Assembly (NCBI GenBank): GCA_002409965.1
Contig: DHON01000111.1
Coordinates: 1-16,290 of the forward strand
DNA length: 16,290 bases
Source of the DNA: Firmicutes bacterium UBA5389
GTDB taxonomy: Bacteria; Bacillota; DTU025
Direction of reading: 5' to 3'
Within the stretch, counting starts at the first letter, position 1. Every line of letters begins with the position of its first letter. The translations under genes and the position numbers were made by a program. The notes beneath the pieces are model-generated. The model did not search any database. It worked only from the letters and a program-made list of their open reading frames with translations, and was not told the DNA's origin. Below, piece by piece: positions 1 to 6,661 of the stretch.

Positions 1-155
1 ATGTTCTCGGGGTTGCCCGCGTAGGTGAGCTTGTCGAGCACCGTCACGTGCACCTCGGGGTGGTTGGCGGCCACCCAGCGCACGAAGTTCGACCCTATGA
101 AGCCGCAGCCGCCGGTGACGATGATGTTCCTCGGCTCGAAGACGTCCTCTGCCAT
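1..155 (-). CDS. rfbB: dTDP-glucose 4,6-dehydratase, N-terminal part (runs off window)
   Basis: This is the first 51 codons of an extended short-chain dehydrogenase. RmlB converts dTDP-glucose to dTDP-4-keto-6-deoxyglucose, the second step of dTDP-L-rhamnose synthesis in the cytoplasm. The reading starts MAEDVFEPRNIIVTGGCGFI; the glycine-rich NAD-binding motif TGGCGFIGSNFV is followed about 25 residues later by LDKLTYAGN, both typical of RmlB. The ATG lies 4 bp after the rmlA stop, with a purine-rich ribosome site (GGGGGAG/AGGGG) inside the rmlA end, so the two genes are surely co-translated. Only the Rossmann start is visible; the catalytic YxxxK region lies outside. Other NDP-sugar epimerases share the fold, but the LTYAGN segment and the rmlA neighbour favour RmlB. 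Confidence 0.9.
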   Translation of the reverse strand, partial: MAEDVFEPRNIIVTGGCGFIGSNFVRWVAANHPEVHVTVLDKLTYAGNPEN

Positions 156-159
156 GCCC

Positions 160-1062
160 CTACTCCCCCGTCCTTCCGTCGGGCACGATCCCACCCTCGG
201 CCACGACCCGGAGGTGCTGGCCGTAGGTGGACTTCCCGTACCTCTCCGCGGCGCCGAGAAGCTCGTCCCTGGTTATCCAGCCGTTCTCGTACGCGATCTC
301 CTCGGGCACCGAGACGGGCAGGTCCTGCGCCTCCTCGACGGTGCGCACGAACTGTCCCGCCTCGAAGAGGCTCTCCACGGTGCCCGTGTCGAGCCAGGCG
401 TAGCCGCGCCCCAGCGTCACCACGTCGAGCGTGCCGTCCTCGAGGTACATGCGGTTGAGGTCGGTGATCTCGTACTCCCCGCGCGCCGAGGGCGTGACCC
501 TCTCCGCGTACTCGGTGACGCGCTCGTCGTAGAAGTAGAGGCCCGTCACGGCGTAGCTCGACTTGGGGTGCGCCGGCTTCTCCTCGATGGAGACCGCGTT
601 GTAGTCCTTGTCGAACTCCACGACGCCGAAGCGCTCCGGGTCATCCACGCGGTAGCCGAAGACCGTCGCGCGGCCGGACGCGGCATTCGCTGCCGCGCGG
701 CGCAGGTGGCGCGAGAGGCCGTTGCCGTAGAAGATGTTGTCGCCCAGGACCAGCGCGCACGGGCCGCCCGCGACGAACTCCCTGCCGTAGTGGAAGGCGC
801 GCGCGAGGCCGTCGGGCTCGGGCTGCACCGCGTAGGAGAGGGAGACGCCGAACTGGGAGCCGTCGCCCAGCAGGCGCTCGAAGTTGGGCGTGTCCTGCGG
901 CGTCGAGATGATGAGCACGTCGCGGATGCCCGCGAGCATGAGCGTAGAGAGCGGGTAGTAGACCATCGGCTTGTCGTAGACCGGCAGCAGCTGCTTGCTC
1001 GTCACGCTCGTGAGCGGGTACAGGCGCGTGCCGGAGCCGCCCGCCAGGATGATGCCCTTCAT
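160..1062 (-). CDS. rfbA: Glucose-1-phosphate thymidylyltransferase (RmlA)
   Basis: RmlA joins dTTP and glucose-1-phosphate to give dTDP-glucose, the committed step of dTDP-rhamnose synthesis. The 300-residue protein matches the usual RmlA length (about 290). It begins MKGIILAGGSGTRLYPLT, the nucleotide-binding signature, followed by KQLLPVYDKPMVYYPLS, and has LGDNIFYG near residue 110, FGVVEFD near 145, EEKP near 160 and the AWLDTGT sugar-binding segment near 223. The start ATG has a GGGAG ribosome site about 10 bases upstream. It is translationally linked to rmlB downstream. Codon use is extremely G/C-ending, unlike the genes from 1864 onwards, so this is probably native chromosome. A weak candidate promoter on the minus strand (TTCAAG, 17 bases, TATCAT) lies about 40-70 bases upstream of the start. 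Confidence 0.97.
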   Translation of the reverse strand: MKGIILAGGSGTRLYPLTSVTSKQLLPVYDKPMVYYPLSTLMLAGIRDVLIISTPQDTPNFERLLGDGSQFGVSLSYAVQPEPDGLARAFHYGREFVAGGPCALVLGDNIFYGNGLSRHLRRAAANAASGRATVFGYRVDDPERFGVVEFDKDYNAVSIEEKPAHPKSSYAVTGLYFYDERVTEYAERVTPSARGEYEITDLNRMYLEDGTLDVVTLGRGYAWLDTGTVESLFEAGQFVRTVEEAQDLPVSVPEEIAYENGWITRDELLGAAERYGKSTYGQHLRVVAEGGIVPDGRTGE

Positions 1063-1280
1063 TGCAGACAGTTCTCCCTTACTCTGTTACATCTTGTGCG
1101 TTGCTCAATGATACGCGTGAAGCGGGGAGACTTGAACAGGCAGCAGCAAGCCAGCACGGACACCATGGAAAACAGACGGGCAGAGAGGGGCAGCCGGCGG
1201 GGTTCTCGCCCACCGTAGCGGGCCTTCACTTCTACCAGAGAAAAACGATTGTGCGAGAAACCCGTTGCCAAAGCAGGCGC

Positions 1281-1451
1281 GTACGTGACTCTCGCTCCGG
1301 CGCCGTTTTGGCGCCCGAGAGGCCCTTTTCTACGTGATTGCTTCGATAATGCATGCTCCGGCGCCGTTTTGGCGCCCGAAGGCCCATTTTGTCAGTGACT
1401 GCCGCTATAACGTGCGCTCAGGAGCCTAATTCTCGCCCGAAGGCGCATTCC
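1281..1451. repeat. 61-bp tandem repeat, three units, each with a GGCGCC hairpin
   Basis: A 25-base core beginning GCTCCGGCGCC and ending GGCGCCCGA is identical at 1294-1318 and 1355-1379. A degenerate third copy sits at 1416-1440, with 18 of 25 positions matching by eye. The spacing is exactly 61 both times. The flanking bases also resemble each other (ACGTGAYTG before, GGCCCNTTTT after), so the whole 61-bp unit is repeated. In the first two units the core has two GGCGCC hexamers around a GTTTT spacer and can fold as a 6-bp hairpin on either strand. It lies 230-390 bases upstream of rmlA. No uridine run follows, so it is not an ordinary terminator. Confidence 0.85.
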
Positions 1452-1709
1452 TGCAGCGGGGGGGGGCACAAACCATCGCCCGGGCACCTCTCCCATCCCC
1501 GCCGCAGTGCCAGTTGGCAGCAGTTTTTGTTCAAGCCCTTATATATCAGACCGCAAGTGGCAATTCTCTGACCTGCGGTTCAACAATGTTTAAATCAGTT
1601 TGTACTTGGGGCACCTCGATAAAACCGTATCCCAACCGTAGATTCTCGCCAACACGACGCCGCTATGCCAAACGAGACAGCATGCCCCAGCTCCTGCTAG
1701 AATAGTGCC

Positions 1710-1818
1710 TGGCTGGGACCCCCATGAATGTGGTAAGCCGACCGAGCTTCCGGCTCTGCCGAGCCTAACCAACGTTGCCCGCCAGAGGGCCTTAGTTTCA
1801 TGACGGGGGTCCCAGCCA
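1710..1818. repeat. Inverted-repeat element with branched secondary-structure potential
   Basis: A 14-bp perfect inverted repeat (TGGCTGGGACCCCC at 1710-1723; its complement at 1805-1818) encloses about 80 bases. Just inside, ATGAA at 1724-1728 can pair with TTCAT at 1797-1801 across a 3-base bulge. The interior holds TGGT/ACCA (1731-1734 with 1768-1771) enclosing a GGCTC-TGCC-GAGCC hairpin (1752-1765), and GCCC/GGGC (1777-1780 with 1787-1790). It could be a structured RNA, or a MITE or IS relic with terminal inverted repeats. I see no target-site duplication in the flanks and no ORF that would be a transposase. Confidence 0.6.
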
Positions 1819-1863
1819 TTTCGCATTACTTGATCTCGCTTGAAGACAACTCTCTCAATACCT

Positions 1864-2169
1864 CTACAGCTCGAACATCTCATCTACCGTCACAAGGCGC
1901 ACGTTGCCCCGACGAAGCACATCGGCCTTGCACTCATCGGTAAAGCCCGGCTTCGAGAAGAGAAACAGCAGAGTACGAGACGCACCATCGCTAACCAGCT
2001 CCACCCTGTCCGCAAAGGTGCCAAGCACATCTGAGCCAGTCGGCCTGGCCTCCCACTTGCACTCCCCAGCAACAAGCTCGCCATTCAGACCAGTTGCCAC
2101 AACGTCCACGTTTAGCGGCTTGGCATAGAGATGCCCACTCAAACCGAGAATAAGGTTTTGCTCTAGCAC
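1864..2169 (-). pseudogene. C-terminal fragment of a DUF234-type AAA ATPase
   Basis: About 101 codons resemble the C-terminal DUF234 domain of archaeal-type AAA ATPases, a PD-(D/E)xK nuclease-like fold. The visible core is VDVVATGLNGELVAGECKW, i.e. D near residue 22 and ExK-like ECK near residue 37, followed by a predicted helix/strand pair ending VRLVTVDEMFEL. Full-length members are roughly 400-500 residues with an N-terminal P-loop ATPase, which is absent: the frame is closed by a TAG three codons before the GTG at 2167-2169. I read this as a truncated remnant. A short stand-alone nuclease-like protein cannot be excluded, but I see no good ribosome site. No function should be assumed. Confidence 0.55.
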
Positions 2170-2266
2170 GCTTGACTAAAGTGTGCTTGAGCAAAATGAG
2201 ATGCGATTCATAGGGCTATGCCAGACGGCCAACACCATCAATATAGAAGCGCCAAACGCAAATTAA

Positions 2267-2292
2267 CTTATTTTTCGCTTTAAATAAGCGAA
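2267..2292. repeat. Overlapping AT-rich inverted repeats upstream of the AAA15 gene
   Basis: TTCGCTT at 2274-2280 is repeated inverted as AAGCGAA at 2286-2292 with a 5-base spacer. CTTATTT at 2267-2273 also pairs with AAATAAG at 2282-2288. The two alternatives are mutually exclusive. The element lies 80-105 bases before the gene at 2373, so it could be a distal operator or an upstream element. There is no T-run for a terminator in either direction. Confidence 0.4.
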
Positions 2293-2322
2293 GGCCTGCA
2301 CAATTATTCTTAACCATCACCT

Positions 2323-2345
2323 ATGATGTCATTTAATGACATCAT
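2323..2345 (+). promoter_or_regulatory. Perfect 23-bp palindrome, probable operator over the -10/+1 region
   Basis: Two perfect 10-bp arms (ATGATGTCAT and ATGACATCAT) flank a TTA spacer, ending 27 bases before the ATG at 2373. The hexamer TATGAT at 2322-2327, a good -10 box, overlaps the left arm; the -35 is poor (around 2297-2302, TGCACA). The arrangement suggests a dimeric repressor or autoregulator that blocks transcription of the ATPase gene. Alternatively it is a hairpin in the 5' untranslated RNA just before the ribosome site. Confidence 0.6.
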
Positions 2346-2372
2346 CATCGCTAGCTATGAGAAGGAGATAAG

Positions 2373-3719
2373 ATGCTTATCCTCTTTTCGGCGAAGAACT
2401 ACAGATCTATTCGAACCGAGCAGGAGCTCAGTCTTGTTGCGTCACCGTACTATGCTGGGAAAAAGGCTAGTGAATCTGACCGCAAGAATCGTGAGCGCCA
2501 GACAATAGACAGAGCCCTACCTGGACTCTCCGGAAAGACATACCTTCGCTCCGTCGCAATCTACGGCGCAAATGGCTCGGGGAAATCAAACATTGCTCAC
2601 GCAATGGCGGCTATGCAGCAAATAGTCGAGGGTTCCGCATCTTATCTGCCAGCCAATCACATTCCGTATGACCCGTTTGCTTTGGACGCAAAGTCCAAGC
2701 GATCTCCCACCGAGTATTTCATTGCCTTCTACTGGGGAGATAGGCGATACGAGTATGAGTTCTCCCATGATGACACCAGAATCGTCTACGAGCAGCTCAG
2801 CTCCTTCCCCAAGGGTCAGAGGCGTGTCCTGTATAGGCGTTCCACAAACTCGCAGAATCATACAGAGGTCGACGGATCAAAATACCTGCCTGTCAGCGAC
2901 ACAATTGTCAGTATGCTCAACCCCAACGTTCTGCTGCTCTCCTTCCTCTATGCTCATCCGGGTCTTCGCGGATACGAGGAGATAGAGAATGCCGGGAAGT
3001 TTTTCCAGGATGGTCTCATCGTTTTGGATCGTGTTTGGGACCGCTGGCGAGAGTTCCCCGTGTCTGGAGAAGTGCTCGATGGCACGATGGGAAGTGAGTA
3101 CCAGCGAGCACTGATTCAGAAGATGATGAGAGACTCCGACGTTGGTATTCGCTCCGCTAGGGTCGTGCGGAAAAGGAGCAAGGGACAAGACCCTCGCGGT
3201 GACTCAGGGGATAGCAGCGCGGACAACAATGAAGCCATCATGAAAACAGTCGTGCTGGACCACAGGGGTGCCGAGGGGGAAAGCGAGATTAATCTCGCCA
3301 ACGAGTCGCTTGGAACAATGCAGGTTTTCTCTTTGAGTTCTTTCATCGGAGAGGCACTGGAACGCGACGCGACACTTGTTGTCGACGAACTTGATGCCTC
3401 GATGCACCCTATCCTTGCGCAAGAGATAGTAGAGATGTTCGAGCGGCCGGATCTAAAGGATCGTTCCGCGCAGCTTGTTTTCACGGCTCACCAGACATAC
3501 CTCATGTCGGGCGGAACCTTGGAGCGGGATCAAATCTGGCTAACCGATAAGGGCACCGATGGAGGAACCGTCCTATATCCGCTGTCCGACTATTCGCCTC
3601 GCAAGGGCGAGCCCATCGCACAGGGATATCTGCTTGGCAGGTATGCCGGCGTGCCAGTTCTTCCCGAGAACTTTGGGATCTCACCCGCAGCGAGCGGGGA
3701 TGGCGATTCGAGTGAGTAG
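2373..3719 (+). CDS. AAA15/RloA-like ATPase, ABC-ATPase fold (defence-associated)
   Basis: A 448-residue ATPase of the AAA15 group (COG1106-like, RloA/AbiL ATPase type). The start LILFSAKNYRSIRTEQELSL is the usual first strand of the family. Walker A GANGSGKS is at 65-72, a signature-like NESLGT near 310, Walker B LVVDE at 335-339 followed by LDASMHP, and the switch histidine in TAHQ at 373. Relatives are found in phage-defence loci, where the ATPase senses or loads and a partner (RloB/AbiLii, or a TOPRIM protein) acts. The ATG has a strong AAGGAG site (2362-2367). It is the only plus-strand gene of size and faces the methyltransferase gene tail to tail. No intact partner follows, only a possible stub at 3712. 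The specific system is not identified; ATPase identity is secure. Confidence 0.88.
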   Translation: MLILFSAKNYRSIRTEQELSLVASPYYAGKKASESDRKNRERQTIDRALPGLSGKTYLRSVAIYGANGSGKSNIAHAMAAMQQIVEGSASYLPANHIPYDPFALDAKSKRSPTEYFIAFYWGDRRYEYEFSHDDTRIVYEQLSSFPKGQRRVLYRRSTNSQNHTEVDGSKYLPVSDTIVSMLNPNVLLLSFLYAHPGLRGYEEIENAGKFFQDGLIVLDRVWDRWREFPVSGEVLDGTMGSEYQRALIQKMMRDSDVGIRSARVVRKRSKGQDPRGDSGDSSADNNEAIMKTVVLDHRGAEGESEINLANESLGTMQVFSLSSFIGEALERDATLVVDELDASMHPILAQEIVEMFERPDLKDRSAQLVFTAHQTYLMSGGTLERDQIWLTDKGTDGGTVLYPLSDYSPRKGEPIAQGYLLGRYAGVPVLPENFGISPAASGDGDSSE

Positions 3720-3861
3720 ACGTCACGGATACAATCGCAAGCGTTCAACCAAAGACCCTCGGCCTCCCATTCCTTGGACTTCAACTTCCGTGTCCAAGAA
3801 ATGGGAGGCAGTTCAACATTCAAGAGGGGGTTACACGTTGAAATGCAGGGCTCGTCGATAA
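3712..3861 (+). pseudogene. Possible stub of an RloB/AbiLii-like partner gene
   Basis: A GTG (3712) inside the last codons of the ATPase gene opens a frame beginning VSRRHGYNRKRSTKDPRP. The overlap and the basic Arg/Lys/Tyr-rich start resemble N-termini of RloB/AbiLii proteins, which commonly follow AAA15 ATPases. After about 20 residues the frame enters the 18-bp inverted repeat and loses any resemblance, with no CEGxxTE motif, and it stops at 3861. I infer that the partner was lost by deletion or insertion. The homology claim rests on a short low-complexity stretch and is weak; an in-frame ATG at 3700 is an alternative start. Confidence 0.3.
3762..3809. repeat. 18-bp inverted repeat with 12-base loop
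   Basis: Arms at 3762-3779 and 3792-3809 (GCCTCCCATT..TTGGAC and complement) match at 17 of 18 positions around a TTCAACTTCCGT loop. It lies 42 bases after the ATPase stop, between the convergent ATPase and methyltransferase genes. It could stop transcription from both sides, but there is no T-run on either strand. It could also mark the junction of the lost sequence. TTCAAC occurs three times nearby (3744, 3780, 3812) and its complement GTTGAA at 3837-3842. Confidence 0.75.
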
Positions 3862-3964
3862 CCAGGATTGATTTGCGAACACCTGGATTGCATCTCGCTC
3901 ATAATCGCGACTTAAGCACCCTCTCCGGCAGTTCACGATGGTGCTTGTGTATAACAACGCAGAG

Positions 3965-4096
3965 CTATCTCAACTGGAGCATACAGCTATTCTGCTTGAA
4001 CCAGGCGATGGACGAGTGGCCGGGAATCACAGGGTGGTCAGCCTCATACTGATGGTCGACGATAATCTTCACAACCCGAGGCGAGCCAGCAGACAC
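3965..4096 (-). CDS. Small unassigned ORF downstream of the methyltransferase
   Basis: A 43-codon frame begins with GTG at 4096, about 28 bases after the methyltransferase stop. It reads sensibly (VSAGSPRVVKIIVDHQYE, then HPVIPGHSSIAWFKQNSCM). Amino-acid make-up is protein-like, and after the TAG the same frame continues readable for another 20 codons to a TGA, so it may be the head of a longer broken gene. A restriction enzyme is often found beside a D12 methyltransferase, but I see no PD-(D/E)xK or other nuclease motif. There is no clear ribosome site. Could be chance. Confidence 0.25.
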   Translation of the reverse strand: MSAGSPRVVKIIVDHQYEADHPVIPGHSSIAWFKQNSCMLQLR

Positions 4097-4123
4097 CCGT
4101 TATCCCGAATGTCAGATGCAATA

Positions 4124-4975
4124 CTACTCCTCCGGCATCTTCATCCCAGGACCAAGCACGAGACGCTCTGAAGCGACGTTTCGTGCATTGGCAGCACTGT
4201 ATCCTACCTTTATCTCGCCAATTGTGATTTGCCAGTCTTCAGACGGAACATACAGTTCGTCCACGAGGGCATTGACATCGTATGTGACCATCCATTTACC
4301 CCCGTACGACCTTATGCTCTTAGCCAATAGTCGATGGTCGTTTTCTGAAAAACTATTCTCGTATAACCCCGGCCCCTTTTGGACATAAGGCGGATCAAGG
4401 TAGAGCAGAGATATATCTCCCAGAGTTGGGGCAACATCATTCATAAAAACAAACACGTTAAGGTTATATAGATTGATGTCTGCTGCCCGAGCGGAGATTT
4501 CGCGAACCTTCTTGCACAGCGTTTCTCTGTTGAATCGTGCATCAATCCTGTAGGTACCCGTTTGCTCCTTTCCGCCAATAACGCCGCCGGTGAGTATGCC
4601 GGAGCGATTCGTGCGGTTCAAATAGAAGGCCGCTTTCCCCAATTCAAGTGAAGGCTTGTCGGCGGCGCTATACACCTTACGGCAGGCGTTCCATTGATCC
4701 ATGCTCAGCGGCACCGTCTCGATGTATTCGCACAGTTCATCAGGATGGCTAACGATGGCATCCCATATACTGTAAACAGCGGGGTCGTAATCATTCAGCA
4801 CAACCCTCGACACATCGCCTCGTAGAAGAAGCTTCATTGCTAATCCGGCTCCGCCACAGAAGGCTTCCGCATATGTGCACTCGCGCAAGCCATTGGTCTC
4901 GACAAGCGATGCGACAAATGGATAAATCTTAGATTTTCCGCCAGGAAAACGCAGCGGCGTATACGTAATTGGCAT
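4124..4975 (-). CDS. D12-class (Dam-like) N6-adenine DNA methyltransferase
   Basis: A 283-residue protein with the order of motifs of the MethyltransfD12 (Dam/DpnM) family, which transfers a methyl group from S-adenosylmethionine to N6 of adenine in a short site. Visible: RFPGGKSK at residues 9-16, SAM-binding AEAFCGGAGLA at 36-46, the LNDYDP acidic loop near 60, TNRSGI in the mid-protein, and the catalytic DPPY at 194-197. Length equals Dam. The ATG has a strong GGGGAGG site 8 bases upstream and starts 48 bases after the ATPase-TOPRIM gene, so it is probably the last gene of that operon. It may mark self DNA for the nuclease upstream. The target site cannot be read from sequence, and no classical restriction enzyme is next to it. 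Confidence 0.93.
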   Translation of the reverse strand: MPITYTPLRFPGGKSKIYPFVASLVETNGLRECTYAEAFCGGAGLAMKLLLRGDVSRVVLNDYDPAVYSIWDAIVSHPDELCEYIETVPLSMDQWNACRKVYSAADKPSLELGKAAFYLNRTNRSGILTGGVIGGKEQTGTYRIDARFNRETLCKKVREISARAADINLYNLNVFVFMNDVAPTLGDISLLYLDPPYVQKGPGLYENSFSENDHRLLAKSIRSYGGKWMVTYDVNALVDELYVPSEDWQITIGEIKVGYSAANARNVASERLVLGPGMKMPEE

Positions 4976-5023
4976 CTTGTTACCTCCCCCCTGATATCAA
5001 TTACTCTGCAATGGAATCACATA

Positions 5024-6646
5024 TTAGACATCAGCCTGTCTCTTCGCCTTGACCACGGGGACAGCCGATGTCCTTCGCGCAACCCTGTTATATGCTTCCG
5101 TAAAAGCATCAATGAACCCCCATGCAATATCGGGGTTCGCAGCAATCCAACACCTAATCACTCCTGCGCGCCTGAAGTCATCTTCACAGTCGTGCAGCCA
5201 ATTCTTATACTTATTTCTTTCGTCGGTACACCCCTTGTACATAGCAGACATCGGCCCGTTCTCAATAATTGACCTATAGCTGTAATCAAATGGTTCGAGA
5301 CTATCCCAGACGGGATCAGAATTGTCAGCACTGCTCAAGAAGTCCCAAATCAGCTTTTCAGGACGCACCGTTCCAGGGAGCTTTACGATATTCTTTGCCT
5401 CACTACGAGAACGTTTAGGAATCTCCTCAATCTGTTCATCAGCTACGTCACCATCGAAGACGATAATCCGGTCCTTCATATAGGGATAGTCATGCTTGTA
5501 CAGCTGGATTAATGTAAGGCAGCCGAAGCTTGCCTCGATAAAGTCAACATGCGACATAAGCATAGGATGCAGAGCCTCGATGATCTCTTTCATCAGCCAT
5601 ACTGCCTCATCATCTTCGGAGAAGACGCCCACTCTTGGTGCAGATCCGCCCGGCCCTCTTACAAAAAGGTCATTGGTCATCGCATGCCAAGACGGGTTTC
5701 TCTTTACCTCAAGCTTCCTGTTGGCGTCAGTAAGATAGGCAATCCCAACGTCATTTGGCGCATCTGAGGTAACGTGTCTTGTCTTATCGACGAGATACTC
5801 GAGCACGACGGTACTGTGAGTCGTGAACACGGTTTGGAATCCGCATCCTCCGGATTCTTTTAGAAGCAGATCTACCAACCGACGTTGAGCTGCTGGATGC
5901 AGGGTTGCATCAACTTCATCAATAAGAAGCAATCCCCCATCCCAATCATCACCAAGCTCACGCCTCAACTTCCTGAATGAGAGAACCTCCATGAGTATCT
6001 GCCCAAGGTTATCCTGGCCAGCCGAGTTTGCAGCAGGCCCATAGCTCCCAGTCTTTACGCCAGTCCCACGCTTCCTTGAATAAGCAAAGTCGAAGCTACT
6101 TACAGATTCGATTGTTGTCGAACGGATGCTGAGTATCTCTTTGTATTTTTCTACAAACCAATCATGGTCCTCATCGTTGTCCCATTGCTGGCTGTGACAC
6201 TTTACGGCACCTTCAGCAGCCTCACCAAACGGGTACAGCCGAGAAAGACCAAGGTATATGACTGGAGATTGCAGCTTGGCTTCAGTTATTTTGCCATCTG
6301 CCAGCTTTCGCTTTGGTATGACGCGAAACCTAGTTCCGCTATTCTGCCACGCAGTTCGAAACTCTACCGACTTCCCCTGGCCGCTCTCTTCATAGTCAAG
6401 GCGTATTTTCCTACCCGTGGGATCTTGGCCAGGCGACCCCGAAAAGAGTTCGGAGAATTCGCCTCGGAATGCTTTGCCTGTATAGGTCTTCCTCCCCGGC
6501 AGTTGCGACGAATTAGCAAGCAGCCCCAAAATCGTGGACTTGCCTGTTCCATTGTTGCCTGCGATAGCCGTAAGCTTGTTTCCGATTACAATCTCGCAGT
6601 TCTCAAACTGTCGAAAATCTTCGATGGACAGACGAATGGCTTTCAC
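5024..6646 (-). CDS. OLD-like ATPase-TOPRIM endonuclease
   Basis: A protein of about 540 residues with an ABC-type ATPase fused to a TOPRIM nuclease, as in the OLD family (GajA and some retron effectors belong to this family). Numbering from the GTG start: Walker A GNNGTGKS about 30-37, signature-like SAGQDNLGQ about 208, Walker B LLLIDE about 239-244 followed by VDATLHP, and switch histidine in TTHS about 277. The TOPRIM has the acidic E in FSEDDEA about 344 and the DxD of IIVFDGDV about 398-400. The frame opens with a TTG at 6655, but GGAGG lies only 2 bases before it; the GTG at 6646 gives the family-like start VKAIRLSIEDFRQF and better spacing, so I use it. The start lies 15 bp from the stop of the ParB-like gene, whose end carries the ribosome site: strong coupling. 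All key residues look intact. Confidence 0.88.
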   Translation of the reverse strand: MKAIRLSIEDFRQFENCEIVIGNKLTAIAGNNGTGKSTILGLLANSSQLPGRKTYTGKAFRGEFSELFSGSPGQDPTGRKIRLDYEESGQGKSVEFRTAWQNSGTRFRVIPKRKLADGKITEAKLQSPVIYLGLSRLYPFGEAAEGAVKCHSQQWDNDEDHDWFVEKYKEILSIRSTTIESVSSFDFAYSRKRGTGVKTGSYGPAANSAGQDNLGQILMEVLSFRKLRRELGDDWDGGLLLIDEVDATLHPAAQRRLVDLLLKESGGCGFQTVFTTHSTVVLEYLVDKTRHVTSDAPNDVGIAYLTDANRKLEVKRNPSWHAMTNDLFVRGPGGSAPRVGVFSEDDEAVWLMKEIIEALHPMLMSHVDFIEASFGCLTLIQLYKHDYPYMKDRIIVFDGDVADEQIEEIPKRSRSEAKNIVKLPGTVRPEKLIWDFLSSADNSDPVWDSLEPFDYSYRSIIENGPMSAMYKGCTDERNKYKNWLHDCEDDFRRAGVIRCWIAANPDIAWGFIDAFTEAYNRVARRTSAVPVVKAKRQADV

Positions 6647-6661
6647 TCTCTCCAACGCCTC

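Larger units (their letters stand above)
1063..1863. other. Long intergenic region upstream of rmlA
   Basis: About 800 bases with no convincing gene. Short open frames here lack ribosome sites and family motifs. The stretch holds the 61-bp tandem repeats (1281-1451), a run of eight or more G around 1459-1466, and the inverted-repeat element at 1710-1818. For the minus-strand rmlA it is the upstream leader, so the repeats may influence rml transcription. Confidence 0.6.

Noticed and set aside
25..1218. Long plus-strand open frame over rmlA
   Set aside because: It is the antisense shadow of the very GC-rich rmlA gene; the minus-strand product is a clear RmlA.
1059..1271. 70-codon minus-strand frame just upstream of rmlA
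   Set aside because: No ribosome site, no recognisable family, and cysteine/arginine-rich composition expected from noncoding GC-rich DNA.
1281..1451. CRISPR-like spacing of a 25-base core
   Set aside because: Only three units, and the intervening 36-base segments resemble each other, so they are part of the repeat and not spacers. No cas genes are present.
1608..1689. Possible tRNA: 7-bp TGGGGCA/TGCCCCA ends about 82 bases apart
   Set aside because: No T-loop consensus, no D-arm and no anticodon stem on either strand.
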